The notes under the pieces are model-generated. The model searched no databases. It saw only the letters and a list, made by a program, of their open reading frames with translations, and was not told the DNA's origin. A stretch of 64,000 bases of DNA from contig JAFTPK010000018.1 of NCBI GenBank assembly GCA_017463325.1, positions 61,033-125,032 on the forward strand. The letters run 5' to 3'. The translations under genes and the position numbers were made by a program. Shown one piece after another: positions 1-7,916 of this stretch (positions are counted from its first letter, which is position 1; each line of letters begins with the position of its first letter). The DNA comes from Clostridia bacterium (GTDB taxonomy: Bacteria > Bacillota > Clostridia > Christensenellales > Borkfalkiaceae).

Positions 1-2
1 GA

Positions 3-776
3 GTAGTGGCGGGGCTTGCGTCGGCGACGCTTGTCTTTTTGATCGGCTATATTCTTGTGCGAGGACTGCCCAACCTGTCCTTAGAGTTTTTGTTTGATCG
101 CCCCACCTATAACCGTCCAACGCTACGCGGCGCGTTTGTTTCCACCTTTTACGTGATTTTGATTTCTCTTGCAGTCGCCGTGCCCATAGGCGTCGCAACG
201 GCGATCTTTCTCGTGGAGTACGCCAAGGTTGGCTCGAAATTCGTCAAAGGGCTTAGGGTGTTTATCGACACCCTTTCGGGAATCCCGTCGATAGTCTTTG
301 GGCTATTTGGCATGGTCGCTTTTTGTGGACAGGGGGAAAGCTTGCTTGCAGGGGCGCTCACCCTTTCGCTAATGCTACTCCCGACGGTTATTCGTTCGGT
401 GGAGGAAAGCCTTCTTGCCGTGCCCGTCAGTATGCGTGAGGGAAGCCTTGCGCTCGGGGCGTCCAAGGTGCGGACGATTTTTAAAGTCGTGCTGCCGTCG
501 GCGGCGTCGGGGATTTTTACGGCGGTGATTCTCTCGATCGGGCGTATTGTCAGCGAGAGCGCGGCACTTATTTTTACGGCGGGTTCTGTACCCATGTTGC
601 CTGATTCACCGCTGGATAGCGGCGCGACGTTTGCCGTACTGATGTACCGATTTACGGCAGAGCGACCTGATTTTGCGGCGGCGTATGCGACGGCGGCAGT
701 CTTGCTTATTCTCGTTGCAATCGTCAATTTATTTGTGTTCGTCACCGAGAGGAAATTAAAAAAAGGGAAGAAATAA
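3..776 (+). CDS. pstA: Phosphate ABC transporter permease PstA (5' end outside window)
   Basis: Inner-membrane permease of the high-affinity PstSCAB phosphate importer. The visible 257 codons encode about six hydrophobic segments. Around residues 125-160 lies the ABC-permease EAA loop ([20 protein letters not shown]), which docks on the ATPase. The frame is still open at the left edge, and a GTG at position 6 starts inside the first membrane segment, so the true start, and probably pstC and pstS, lie to the left. The stop is followed after one base by pstB, so they are co-transcribed. PstA proteins are usually about 280-300 residues, so roughly 30-40 are missing. The family call is firm; only the start is unknown. 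Confidence 0.93.
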   Translation, partial: VVAGLASATLVFLIGYILVRGLPNLSLEFLFDRPTYNRPTLRGAFVSTFYVILISLAVAVPIGVATAIFLVEYAKVGSKFVKGLRVFIDTLSGIPSIVFGLFGMVAFCGQGESLLAGALTLSLMLLPTVIRSVEESLLAVPVSMREGSLALGASKVRTIFKVVLPSAASGIFTAVILSIGRIVSESAALIFTAGSVPMLPDSPLDSGATFAVLMYRFTAERPDFAAAYATAAVLLILVAIVNLFVFVTERKLKKGKK

Positions 777-777
777 T

Positions 778-1563
778 ATGAAAGAAATACAAAAATTCAA
801 TTTTTCGGACGGCGTAGCGGTCGAAGCGAAGAACGTTGATTTATATTACGGAAAATTCCAAGCCTTAAAGAAAGTAAATATGCGTATTCAAGAGAAACGG
901 ATTACGGCTATGATCGGCCCTTCGGGGTGCGGTAAATCCACCCTTTTGAAATCGCTCAATCGCATGAACGATCTTGTAGAGGGGTGTAAAGTAGAGGGGG
1001 AGATTTTTATAGGCGGGGAAAACGTCTACGAAAAAACCGCCGACCTTTCCCGCTTGCGTAAGAACGTGGGCATGGTCTTTCAGCGTCCAAACCCGTTTGC
1101 TATGAGCGTATACGACAACGTTGCGTACGGACCAAGGACGTTCGGGATCCGTAAAAAAACAGAGCTGGACGAAATTGTAGAGCGTTCTTTACGCGGTGCG
1201 GCGATTTGGAACGAGCTGAAAGATAGGCTTAATAAATCGGCGCTCGGGTTGTCAGGGGGACAGCAGCAGCGGCTTTGTATCGCTAGGTCGCTTGCCGTGG
1301 AGCCGCAAATCCTTTTAATGGACGAGCCGACGAGCGCGCTCGACCCCATTTCTACGGGGAAGATAGAGGAGCTTTGTATGCAGCTTAAAAAGGACGTGAC
1401 GATCGTCATAGTGACGCACAATATGCAACAGGCGCTCCGAATTTCCGATCAAACGGCGTTTTTCCTGCTTGGGGAAATGGTGGAGATCGGGGACACGCAA
1501 ACGGTGTTTTCCATGCCGAAAGAAAAGCGTACGGAAGAGTATATCACAGGGAGGTTCGGTTAA
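778..1563 (+). CDS. pstB: Phosphate ABC transporter ATP-binding protein PstB
   Basis: Cytoplasmic ATPase that powers PstCA phosphate import. At 261 residues it has the normal family length. Visible motifs are Walker A GPSGCGKS (47-54), the Q-loop in VFQRPNPF (100-107; this exact form is typical of PstB), the ABC signature LSGGQ (158-162), Walker B ILLMDEP (178-184) and the switch histidine in VTHN (His214). The start is the ATG one base after the pstA stop. The stop is followed one base later by phoU, giving the standard pstA-pstB-phoU order. Expression is expected to respond to phosphate through the PhoB/PhoR-like pair at 4019-6077, although no Pho box is visible within the window. Confidence 0.97.
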   Translation: MKEIQKFNFSDGVAVEAKNVDLYYGKFQALKKVNMRIQEKRITAMIGPSGCGKSTLLKSLNRMNDLVEGCKVEGEIFIGGENVYEKTADLSRLRKNVGMVFQRPNPFAMSVYDNVAYGPRTFGIRKKTELDEIVERSLRGAAIWNELKDRLNKSALGLSGGQQQRLCIARSLAVEPQILLMDEPTSALDPISTGKIEELCMQLKKDVTIVIVTHNMQQALRISDQTAFFLLGEMVEIGDTQTVFSMPKEKRTEEYITGRFG

Positions 1564-1564
1564 G

Positions 1565-2218
1565 ATGAGAACGGCTTATAGAGGAAAATTAAAAACGTTA
1601 AATGAAGAACTAATTTGTATGGGGGAGGAAATTACACAAGCTATTCGCAATACTTTAAAGGCGTTAAAGACGCACGACCCGATTTTAGCGCAGGAAATCG
1701 TCAATAAGGATCAGGCGATCGACGATAGCGAAAAGCGGATAGAAACGCTCTGTTTGCATTTACTTCTCACCGAACAGCCCGTCGCGTCCGATCTTCGCAT
1801 CATTTCCTCCGCGCTTAAACTGATTACGGATATGGAACGTATCGGCGACTTTGCGGCGGACGTTGCCGAAATTATTTTACACGGTGGGAGGAGCAAAACA
1901 GGGTATTGCATTTCCTTTATTTCCGAGATGGGAGAGGCTGTTGTAGAAATGGTGGAGGGGGCGGTACGCTCTTTTGTGGAGGAGGACGCGATACTGGCAA
2001 GACGGGTGTGCGACGCGGACGATCGTGTGGACGATTTGTTCTCGGGTGCAAGGGAAGTGCTCGTTGGAAAAATCAGAGAGGACGAGGAATTTGCCGAACG
2101 CGCGCTCGATCTAATGATGGTTTCTAAATATTTAGAACGTATCGGCGATCACGCCACCAACGTTGCGGAATGGACGATTTACGCCGTTACGGGGGTACAT
2201 GAAAATACGGAAAAATAA
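1565..2218 (+). CDS. phoU: Phosphate transport accessory regulator PhoU
   Basis: PhoU is a peripheral protein that links Pst transporter state to the PhoR kinase and restrains phosphate uptake. The 217 residues form two repeats of a three-helix bundle, each carrying the metal-binding E/D-rich signature. The first is in the region of ITDMERIGDFAADVAE (about 81-96) and the second is YLERIGDHATNVAEW (about 191-205). The frame is open further upstream, but the ATG at 1565, one base after the pstB stop, gives the standard PhoU N-terminus and is chosen. It is the last gene of the pst transcript. The gap to the next start is AT-rich and contains a new promoter. Confidence 0.95.
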   Translation: MRTAYRGKLKTLNEELICMGEEITQAIRNTLKALKTHDPILAQEIVNKDQAIDDSEKRIETLCLHLLLTEQPVASDLRIISSALKLITDMERIGDFAADVAEIILHGGRSKTGYCISFISEMGEAVVEMVEGAVRSFVEEDAILARRVCDADDRVDDLFSGAREVLVGKIREDEEFAERALDLMMVSKYLERIGDHATNVAEWTIYAVTGVHENTEK

Positions 2219-2278
2219 AAAAAACCAAAATTAAGCAAGATTTTTAATTTTTTTTTACAAATTTTTTACTTCTAACGA

Positions 2279-2307
2279 ATGACTTTCTTGGGGAAATATT
2301 ATATAAT
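2279..2307 (+). promoter_or_regulatory. Sigma-A promoter for the Na+/phosphate symporter gene
   Basis: A -35 element ATGACT (2279-2284) and a -10 element TATAAT (2302-2307) are separated by 17 bp. The predicted transcription start is near 2314. An in-frame ATG at 2279 lies inside the -35 box and so cannot be the translation start of the next gene. Confidence 0.7.
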
Positions 2308-2338
2308 AGAAAAGTACAAAGGAAAAAGGAGTAAAAAA

Positions 2339-4012
2339 ATGTCGTTGGCGGATTTGGGATTTTCAACCATTTTTACCAGTATTGCGCTCGTGCTTGCGGG
2401 TTGCGGTGCATTTTTGATCGGCTTTAAGTTTTTGAGCGAGAGCATGGAGAAGCTGTTCGGCAACGGCTTGAAAAAGCTTTTCAATAAGACCTCGGATAAA
2501 AAGCTTGTCGGCGTAGCAATGGGTGCGGCGACGACCGCCGTTATACAAAGCTCGGGTGTGACGACGGTTATGGTTGTCGGGTTCGTAAATACGGGGATCA
2601 TGTCGCTGTATCAAGCGGCATGTATTATCATGGGTGCGAATATCGGTACGACGATCACGGCGCAGATTGCAGCACTCAACTCCTTGCCTATCAACGAAGT
2701 ATTTATTTTGCTTTTGGGGATCGGCGTATTTATGGAGATGTTCTCCAAAAACGATAAGGTAAAAAGCACGGGGCTTGCGCTTGCGGGGCTGGGTATGGTA
2801 TTCCTCGGCTTGCACGTTATGTCAGGCACTATGAAACAGTATTCCGAAGTGGTGGAAATCAAGAATTTCCTTTCGACAATGACCAACCCGTTCGTATTAT
2901 TGTTGTTTGGGATCGTATTCACGACGTTGATGCAGTCCTCCTCGGCAGTTACGACGATTATTATCGCTATGGCAAGCTCGGGGCTTGTGATCGGTATGGG
3001 TGCGAATGGGGAAATGACGAACGCCGTTTTGTACATAATCCTCGGCTCGAATATCGGTTCGACGACGACGGCGCTTTTATCCTCGGCGGGTACGAGCGCA
3101 AACGCTCGTCGGGCGAGTATCATTCACTTGCTGTTTAATACAATCGGCTCGTTGCTTTTTATGGCGGTCTTGCTGATTTGGAAAGATTTTTACGCCGATA
3201 CTTTCTGTAAATGGTTTGCGGTACCAAGCACGCAGATCGCTATGTTCCACACCTTTTTTAACGTGATTTGTACGATTTTGTTCTTACCGTTTGCAAATCT
3301 TCTCGTAAAGGCGTCCGTGCTGCTTGTGCCCGAGAAAAAAGACGCTGCGGTCAAGCCCGACGTTATGTTTATGGATAAGCGTATTTTAAGCACGCCCACG
3401 GTTGCAATCGGTCAGCTTACGAAAGAAACTTTCCGTATGGCGGATATGTCTATGAACAGCTTGCAGACGGCGTTCGACGGATTTATTGCCCGCGATATTG
3501 ACGCTTGCGATAAGGTTGCGGCGGAAAACGATAAAATTGCAGAGCTTGGCGCGGCGATCAGCGATTATCTTGTGCAGGTTTCGGCGAGCGGTATTTCGTT
3601 GGACGACGAAAAGCTGGTCAGCGCATTGCATAACAACGTCGGCGACGTTGCCCGTATTGCGGAGCTTGCCGACAATTTGACCAAATATACCCATCGTGAG
3701 GTAAAGGAAAACCTTGTCTTCTCCGAAGGGATCAATGAAAAACTGATCGGTATGTACGAAATCATTAAAAAACAGTACGCCGTCGTGAAACGGATCGTGC
3801 TTGAAAAGGAATACGCGCTTATGAGCGAGGCAGACGCTTTGGAGGAGGAGATCGACAATACCCGTCGCGACCTTGTGAACGAGCATATCCAACGCCTTAG
3901 CCAAGGTAAATGCCGTCCTGAGAACAATACCGTATTCATCAACCTCGTTTCCAACCTCGAACGTATCGGGGATCATATCGACTTTATTGCGCATAGCGTC
4001 AAGGGTGTTTAA
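2339..4012 (+). CDS. Na+/phosphate cotransporter with C-terminal PhoU-like domain
   Basis: Membrane Na+-coupled phosphate symporter of the NptA/YjbB family (557 residues). Two inverted Na_Pi_cotrans repeats occupy about residues 10-150 and 165-300. Each carries the QSS signature (AVIQSSGVTTVM and LMQSSSAVTTI) and the GANIGTT/GSNIGST motif. From about 340 on, a soluble helical PhoU-like domain ends in NLERIGDHIDFIA, the same signature as PhoU at 1565. The ATG at 2339 is preceded by AAAAGGAG and lies after the promoter, so it is chosen over an in-frame ATG at 2279. The neighbours are phosphate regulation genes. The gene offers a low-affinity, Na+-driven route beside the ATP-driven Pst system; the direction of transport (uptake or efflux) cannot be told from sequence. 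Confidence 0.93.
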   Translation: MSLADLGFSTIFTSIALVLAGCGAFLIGFKFLSESMEKLFGNGLKKLFNKTSDKKLVGVAMGAATTAVIQSSGVTTVMVVGFVNTGIMSLYQAACIIMGANIGTTITAQIAALNSLPINEVFILLLGIGVFMEMFSKNDKVKSTGLALAGLGMVFLGLHVMSGTMKQYSEVVEIKNFLSTMTNPFVLLLFGIVFTTLMQSSSAVTTIIIAMASSGLVIGMGANGEMTNAVLYIILGSNIGSTTTALLSSAGTSANARRASIIHLLFNTIGSLLFMAVLLIWKDFYADTFCKWFAVPSTQIAMFHTFFNVICTILFLPFANLLVKASVLLVPEKKDAAVKPDVMFMDKRILSTPTVAIGQLTKETFRMADMSMNSLQTAFDGFIARDIDACDKVAAENDKIAELGAAISDYLVQVSASGISLDDEKLVSALHNNVGDVARIAELADNLTKYTHREVKENLVFSEGINEKLIGMYEIIKKQYAVVKRIVLEKEYALMSEADALEEEIDNTRRDLVNEHIQRLSQGKCRPENNTVFINLVSNLERIGDHIDFIAHSVKGV

Positions 4013-4018
4013 TCGAAC

Positions 4019-4669
4019 ATGAAAGGTTGCGTTTACGTTTTAGAGGACGACGTCAGTATCGGCGGGCTTGTGAAATTCTCTCTTGAAAGGGAGGGGATCG
4101 AATGTTTTGCTTTCCCAAGCGTTAAGGAATTTAAAAACGCCTTGGGGGAAAAGACGCCCGATTTGGCACTTCTTGACGTCATGTTGCCCGACGGGAACGG
4201 CTTGGACGTTTTAAAAGAGATTAAAAGCCGTTATCCGACGGTGAGTTGTATTATGCTCAGCGCGCTCGGACAAGAAGCGGATAAGGTGCGTGGATTAGAC
4301 CTTGGTGCCGACGATTACGTAGCCAAGCCTTTCGGGGTTATGGAGCTTGTAGCGAGGGTAAAGGCCGCTCTTCGTAGAGTGGCTGGCAATAACGTGCTTT
4401 CCGTGGGCGACTTGGAATTAAACGTTTCGACCATGAGCGTTACGCTGAAAGGCAAACCGTTAGAGCTTAACCGTAAGGAATTCGAGCTGCTTGCGTACTG
4501 CATGAAAAACGAGGGGATTGTGCTTTCCAGAAACACGCTTTTGACGGAGATTTGGGGGTACGTAGACGCGGAAACGCGGACTCTTGACAATCATATTGCA
4601 AGGTTAAGAAAGCTGGGGATTGAAAATATTGAAACGGTTTTTGGCGTCGGCTACCGCTTCAAAAAATAA
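4019..4669 (+). CDS. PhoB/OmpR-family response regulator
   Basis: DNA-binding response regulator of 216 residues. The receiver domain covers residues 1-118: acidic pocket Glu9-Asp10-Asp11, phosphoacceptor Asp53 (in LLDVMLPDG) and conserved Lys103 (YVAKPF). A winged-helix OmpR output domain follows from about 125, ending in the typical TLDNHIARLRKLG...FGVGYRFKK. It starts six bases after the symporter stop and is followed by a histidine kinase. Its setting behind pst-phoU-symporter points to phosphate-starvation control (PhoB/PhoP type). That assignment comes from context; the fold and mechanism are clear. Confidence 0.93.
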   Translation: MKGCVYVLEDDVSIGGLVKFSLEREGIECFAFPSVKEFKNALGEKTPDLALLDVMLPDGNGLDVLKEIKSRYPTVSCIMLSALGQEADKVRGLDLGADDYVAKPFGVMELVARVKAALRRVAGNNVLSVGDLELNVSTMSVTLKGKPLELNRKEFELLAYCMKNEGIVLSRNTLLTEIWGYVDAETRTLDNHIARLRKLGIENIETVFGVGYRFKK

Positions 4670-4679
4670 GGAAAGAAAA

Positions 4680-4700
4680 ACGGACGTCGTCCGTTTTTTT
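4680..4700 (+). terminator. Hairpin with T-run between response regulator and kinase
   Basis: A 6-bp stem ACGGAC / GTCCGT (4680-4685 with 4689-4694) is followed by seven T. It looks like an intrinsic terminator or attenuator and ends only 12 bases before the kinase start codon, so it probably lowers kinase transcription relative to the regulator. Confidence 0.7.
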
Positions 4701-4712
4701 GTTAGGTAGTGT

Positions 4713-6077
4713 ATGAGGATTAAAATTTTACTGATATCGCAACTTGTCATAACGCTTATTCTCGCCGCTTTTTCCGTCTTGTCCTCGTGGCTGTTTTATC
4801 AAACGCTGACAAAGGAAAAAACGAGCGAATTGAAAGTGCAGGCCGCTTTTTTTGACGAGAGCTATACGCTTGACGAAATGGGTGTGAAGTCATTTTCCGA
4901 AAAGCTTGGCGGGGCGAGGGTGACGCTGATTGCTTTGGACGGTACGGTGGTGGCGGATAGCTCTTCCAAGAGCAAGGAAAACCATTTGGGGCGCGAAGAA
5001 GTCAAAGAGGCGCTTTCCTCGGGTGAGGGGATTGCGGTGAGAAAAAGCTCCACGCTGGATAAGGAATACTTATATTATTGCGTAAAAGCGGCGGTGAACG
5101 GCGAAGAGCTACTCGTGCGGTTGTCGGTAACGACGGACACGCTTGCTGCCTTGCTGCTTTCTACGCTGCCCACGCTTTTTTGGTTTTTAGTTGTCGGATT
5201 TTTTATTTGTTTTTTGCTTGCGTATATACAGACGGAATACGTACTTCGGCCGGTAAAACGGATCGCGAAAAACGCCGCCTTGAATTTAAAGGTAGAGGCG
5301 CCGTATAAGGAATTAAAGCCCGTCGTGGATATTTTGAATATGCGTAATAAGCAGGTGAGCGAAAAAATGGCGGAGCTTTTGGATAAAAAAGAGATTGCGG
5401 AAAAGGCGAAACGATCCAAGGACGATTTTATCGCCAACGTGACCCATGAAATGAACACGCCGCTTACCTCAATTCGCGGATATTCCGAGCTGCTTTTAAA
5501 CGGTGCGCTCGACGAGGCGCAAACCAAGCAAGCGGCGGAAATTTTACTTGCACAAAGCGGGAGGTTGAGCAAGCTGATCGCGCGAATTATCAATTATAGC
5601 GAGCTTGACAACGACGATCTTCCCTCTTACGAGGTGAACGCAAGCGCGCTGCTTAAAGAAATTTTAGAGAATTTGTCGCCGTCGTTTGCGAGGAAAAATA
5701 TTGCCCTGCAAACGAATATCGAGGAGGGGCTTACGGTGCGCTCTCGACAGGAGCGGGTAAACGAGGTGATGGGAAATTTGATCCGTAATGCAATCCGCTA
5801 CAATAAGGAGAACGGAAAGCTGAGTGTTTCGCTTGTCAAGACGGAAAAAGGGGTACGTTTTACCGTTGCTGACACGGGAATCGGGATTGAAGAAGAGAAC
5901 CTTGAACGGATCTTTGATCGGTTTTTTACCGTAGACAAATCGCATAACGGCGAGAACGGCGGGTTTGGATTAGGGCTTGCCATGGTGAAAAAAATTTGCA
6001 ACAAATCGGACTGGATCATCAACGTAAAAAGTGTTTTCGGCGAAGGCGCTACCTTTACGGTGGATATGAAAGTGTAA
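4713..6077 (+). CDS. PhoR-like sensor histidine kinase
   Basis: Membrane sensor kinase of 454 residues, partner of the regulator at 4019. It has a membrane segment at about 7-29, an extracytoplasmic sensor region of about 115 residues, and a second membrane segment at about 150-172. A HAMP-like linker and short coiled coil lead to the dimerisation/phosphoacceptor domain with His245 in THEMNTPLTSIRGY. The ATPase domain shows the N box (NLIRNAIRYN), G1 (DTGIGIEEENLERIF) and G2 (GFGLGLAMV). The start is an ATG with only a weak ribosome site (TTAGGT) just downstream of a hairpin, so expression is probably low. The signal is inferred to be phosphate status from the neighbouring genes. Confidence 0.93.
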   Translation: MRIKILLISQLVITLILAAFSVLSSWLFYQTLTKEKTSELKVQAAFFDESYTLDEMGVKSFSEKLGGARVTLIALDGTVVADSSSKSKENHLGREEVKEALSSGEGIAVRKSSTLDKEYLYYCVKAAVNGEELLVRLSVTTDTLAALLLSTLPTLFWFLVVGFFICFLLAYIQTEYVLRPVKRIAKNAALNLKVEAPYKELKPVVDILNMRNKQVSEKMAELLDKKEIAEKAKRSKDDFIANVTHEMNTPLTSIRGYSELLLNGALDEAQTKQAAEILLAQSGRLSKLIARIINYSELDNDDLPSYEVNASALLKEILENLSPSFARKNIALQTNIEEGLTVRSRQERVNEVMGNLIRNAIRYNKENGKLSVSLVKTEKGVRFTVADTGIGIEEENLERIFDRFFTVDKSHNGENGGFGLGLAMVKKICNKSDWIINVKSVFGEGATFTVDMKV

Positions 6078-6088
6078 CTTTAAAAAGA

Positions 6089-6116
6089 AAAAAGCAAGTC
6101 GTTTGACTTGCTTTTT
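6089..6116. terminator. Bidirectional intrinsic terminator after the kinase gene
   Basis: A 12-bp stem AAAAAGCAAGTC / GACTTGCTTTTT with a GTTT loop is flanked by A-rich and T-rich arms. It can end transcription of the kinase from the left and of the XRE gene (minus strand) from the right. Confidence 0.85.
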
Positions 6117-6143
6117 GTTTCGAGTTGCAAATTCAATATAAAT

Positions 6144-6347
6144 TTAGTCTGTTAGACCTAATAAATAGTCGGTAGTAACCTCAAAGAATTTCGCCAAAGC
6201 GACAACAGCATTAATATTCGGGGTTCTTTTTTCGTTTTCCCATTGCGCGATTGCATTTTGGCTTAATCCCGTAGCGTTGGCAAGTTCAGTTTGCGTTAAA
6301 TTTTTTTCTAATCTTAAATCTTTTATTCTCTGTGAAATCTTTATCAT
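6144..6347 (-). CDS. Small XRE-family helix-turn-helix repressor
   Basis: A 67-residue protein consisting almost entirely of one Cro/C1-type HTH domain (residues 5-60): TQTELANATGLSQNAIAQWE is the helix-turn-helix core, and it ends in the common DYLLGLTD tail. Such single-domain proteins usually act as dimeric repressors of their own divergent locus. The start codon lies only one base after the predicted transcription start of a TATAAT -10 element (6360-6355 on this strand), so its mRNA is nearly leaderless. The gene is divergent from the small gene at 6439. A perfect TATCTC/GAGATA palindrome in the shared intergenic region is the likely binding site. The palindrome is seen; the regulatory role is inferred. 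Confidence 0.85.
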   Translation of the reverse strand: MIKISQRIKDLRLEKNLTQTELANATGLSQNAIAQWENEKRTPNINAVVALAKFFEVTTDYLLGLTD

Positions 6348-6381
6348 ATATAAAATTATAACACAAATGAGATAAAAATAC

Positions 6382-6410
6382 TTGACTTATCTCAAACGAG
6401 ATATTATAAT
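6382..6410 (+). promoter_or_regulatory. Promoter with a palindromic operator in its spacer
   Basis: TTGACT (6382-6387), a 17-bp spacer and TATAAT (6405-6410) form a near-consensus promoter for the gene at 6439. The spacer is filled by the perfect inverted repeat TATCTC-AAAC-GAGATA (6388-6403). A further GAGATA half-site lies at 6369-6374, towards the repressor gene. This is the expected geometry for repression by the adjacent XRE protein. Confidence 0.85.
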
Positions 6411-6438
6411 ATTATAAATGAAAGAAAAGGAGCTGTTT

Positions 6439-6726
6439 ATGAATAAAAAGTCGGCGATTATGCAAATGTTTACAGGCGTACGCGGTAACTGTTACTCGGT
6501 GCCGTGCAGTTCAAAATATTTTGAGCTTTTGGAGGAAGTTGCAAAAAATGATACGGAAATAAGAAAGGAACTCGCTAAATTTCCAAATATGTTGGCACTA
6601 TATGAAAAAACCAACAATTCTATCGAGGCAATGTATTTGGAATCGTTGGAGAATTATTATTTAGAGGGGTTTAGATTTGGGGCGTTAATGGGATTGGATA
6701 TATCGAGCGACAATAAAACAGAGTAG
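6439..6726 (+). CDS. Small protein of unknown function under XRE control
   Basis: A 95-residue, soluble, mildly acidic protein that I do not recognise. The ATG at 6439 is preceded by AAGGAG (6427-6432). An in-frame ATG at 6418 is rejected because it falls at the predicted transcription start of the promoter at 6382-6410. It has no signal peptide or membrane segment, and two central cysteines at most. The divergent XRE repressor gene and the operator-bearing promoter make a compact two-gene unit of the type seen in prophage remnants, toxin-antitoxin loci and stress modules, but nothing in the protein itself identifies which. A strong terminator follows. Confidence 0.65.
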   Translation: MNKKSAIMQMFTGVRGNCYSVPCSSKYFELLEEVAKNDTEIRKELAKFPNMLALYEKTNNSIEAMYLESLENYYLEGFRFGALMGLDISSDNKTE

Positions 6727-6750
6727 CGCAAATTAAATTTTTCAAATATA

Positions 6751-6786
6751 AAAAAATTCTGAATCTTGATAGATTCAGAATTTTTT
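6751..6786. terminator. Bidirectional terminator between small gene and tRNA genes
   Basis: A 15-bp stem (6751-6765 with 6772-6786; core ATTCTGAATC / GATTCAGAAT) has A-rich and T-rich ends. It ends the plus-strand small gene and the minus-strand tRNA transcript. Confidence 0.85.
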
Positions 6787-6787
6787 T

Positions 6788-6864
6788 TGGCGACCCAAAA
6801 CGGGCTCGAACCGTCGACCTCCAGCGTGACAGGCTGGCGCTCTAACCAACTGAGCTATTGGGCC
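6788..6864 (-). tRNA. tRNA-Asp (anticodon GTC)
   Basis: A complete cloverleaf with encoded CCA. The acceptor GGCCCAA pairs with TTGGGTC, the D arm is AGCTCAGTTGGTTAGAGC, the anticodon stem is CCAGC/GCTGG with loop CTGTCAC (anticodon GTC), and the T arm contains GGTTCGAGCC. It is transcribed on the minus strand behind the CAT-anticodon tRNA. Confidence 0.95.
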
Positions 6865-6880
6865 GTTTGATTGTAATTTT

Positions 6881-6956
6881 TGGTGGGCCTTCACGGATTC
6901 GAACCGCGGACCAATCGGTTATGAGCCGACAGCTCTGACCACTGAGCTAAAGGCCC
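6881..6956 (-). tRNA. tRNA with CAT anticodon (Ile2 or elongator Met)
   Basis: A complete cloverleaf with encoded CCA: acceptor GGGCCTT/AAGGCCC, anticodon loop CTCATAA. The CAT anticodon is read either as elongator Met or, after lysidine modification, as Ile2. The loop CTCATAA and the TTTAGCTCAGT D arm resemble tRNA-Ile2 of other Bacillota more than their elongator tRNA-Met, which usually has TTCATAC. I lean to Ile2 without certainty. It is not the initiator, since the stem lacks the three G-C pairs. Confidence 0.9.
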
Positions 6957-6993
6957 ATACCAGCCATAAGCGTCAATGAAACAACGCTTGTAT

Positions 6994-7022
6994 ATAATAA
7001 ACCATTTCGGCCGCAATGTCAA
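6994..7022 (-). promoter_or_regulatory. Promoter of the two-tRNA operon
   Basis: On the minus strand, a consensus TTGACA (7022-7017) is followed by 17 bp and TATTAT (6999-6994). The predicted start is about 30 bases upstream of the first tRNA. No competing reading frame is visible in this stretch. Confidence 0.85.
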
Positions 7023-7146
7023 GTATTTTTTACCAAAAAGAAGAAAAAAATTTTTTCGACGGGAAATTCTTTTATTCGACGAAATCCCTTAAAATTTTTC
7101 TATTCCGTTTTTGTATAATGTTTGCATAACGCATGGGAGGAAGAAA

Positions 7147-7455
7147 ATGAACTTTACGGCAGTAGAAAAAAGCGGCGTTTTATTCCTGATCGTAGAAGGA
7201 GAGGTAGACGAACACGGCGCAGGCGAATTGCGGCTTGCGGCCGATCGGAAGATCGACGAGCACGCCGGGGCGGATAAAGCGGTTTTTGACCTTGGTAAAG
7301 TCAGCTTTATGGACTCGACGGGAATAGGATTTTTGATCGGCCGATATAAAAAATTGCGTCGCTACGGCATACCGTCTTACGTGAGCAGAGTGAACGCGGA
7401 AACGGATAAGATCTTATCGCTCAGCGGCGTCTATTCGCTGATACCCAAAATGTAA
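7147..7455 (+). CDS. spoIIAA: Anti-sigma-F factor antagonist SpoIIAA
   Basis: STAS-domain protein of 102 residues that frees sigma-F by binding SpoIIAB. When phosphorylated on serine it is inactive. The switch serine is Ser57 in FMDSTGIGFLIGRYK, the classic signature. The start at the ATG 7147 follows GGGAGGA; an upstream in-frame ATG at 7111 would add residues unlike the family and overlaps a TATAAT-like sequence. It is the first gene of the spoIIAA-spoIIAB-sigF operon, which controls forespore-specific transcription. The promoter in Bacillus is sigma-H dependent. I see only weak candidate elements upstream and do not claim one. Confidence 0.95.
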   Translation: MNFTAVEKSGVLFLIVEGEVDEHGAGELRLAADRKIDEHAGADKAVFDLGKVSFMDSTGIGFLIGRYKKLRRYGIPSYVSRVNAETDKILSLSGVYSLIPKM

Positions 7456-7466
7456 AGGAGAAAGGT

Positions 7467-7904
7467 ATGGAAAATTATATGAAACTCGAAATTGCGGCGA
7501 TCGGAGAAAACGAGAGCTTTGCCCGTAGCGCCGTGGCGGCGTTTGCGCTTGCGCTCAATCCGTCCTTGTCCGAGCTTTCCGACGTCAAGACCGCCGTATC
7601 CGAAGCGGTGACGAACTGTATCGTACACGCCTACGAGGGCGAGGACGCGCAAAAAAGCATCTTGATCGAATGTCGAATAGAAAAAAGGACGGTCGGCGGC
7701 GCGTTACATATCGCGATCACCGACTACGGCAAGGGGATTCAAGACGTAGAGCAGGCGCTTGCGCCTTTTTTTACGACGCTTGAAGACGAGGAGCGCTCGG
7801 GCATGGGGTTTACGATCATGCAGACGTTCATGACGGAATTTTCCGTGGCGAGCGAACCGGGAAAGGGCACGAAAATCGTTATGATGAAAGAAATCGCGGC
7901 GTAA
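7467..7904 (+). CDS. spoIIAB: Anti-sigma-F factor and serine kinase SpoIIAB
   Basis: A 145-residue GHKL-fold protein that holds sigma-F inactive and phosphorylates SpoIIAA. The ATP-site motifs are the N box (SEAVTNCIVHAYEG), DYGKGI (G1) and GMGFTIM (G2). The start is the ATG at 7467 after AAAGGAG; a second in-frame ATG at 7479 is also near. It lies 11 bases after spoIIAA and 12 bases before sigF, an intact operon. Length and motifs match the family; nothing unusual. Confidence 0.95.
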   Translation: MENYMKLEIAAIGENESFARSAVAAFALALNPSLSELSDVKTAVSEAVTNCIVHAYEGEDAQKSILIECRIEKRTVGGALHIAITDYGKGIQDVEQALAPFFTTLEDEERSGMGFTIMQTFMTEFSVASEPGKGTKIVMMKEIAA

Positions 7905-7916
7905 AAGGACACGAGT

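Noticed and set aside
2279..2338. Upstream start of the Na+/phosphate symporter
   Set aside because: The ATG at 2279 lies in the -35 box of a good promoter; AAAAGGAG and ATG at 2339 fit better.
7081..7146. Sigma-A promoter before spoIIAA (TATAAT at 7114-7119)
   Set aside because: No acceptable -35 at 16-18 bp; sigma-H-like elements are also weak, so no promoter is called.
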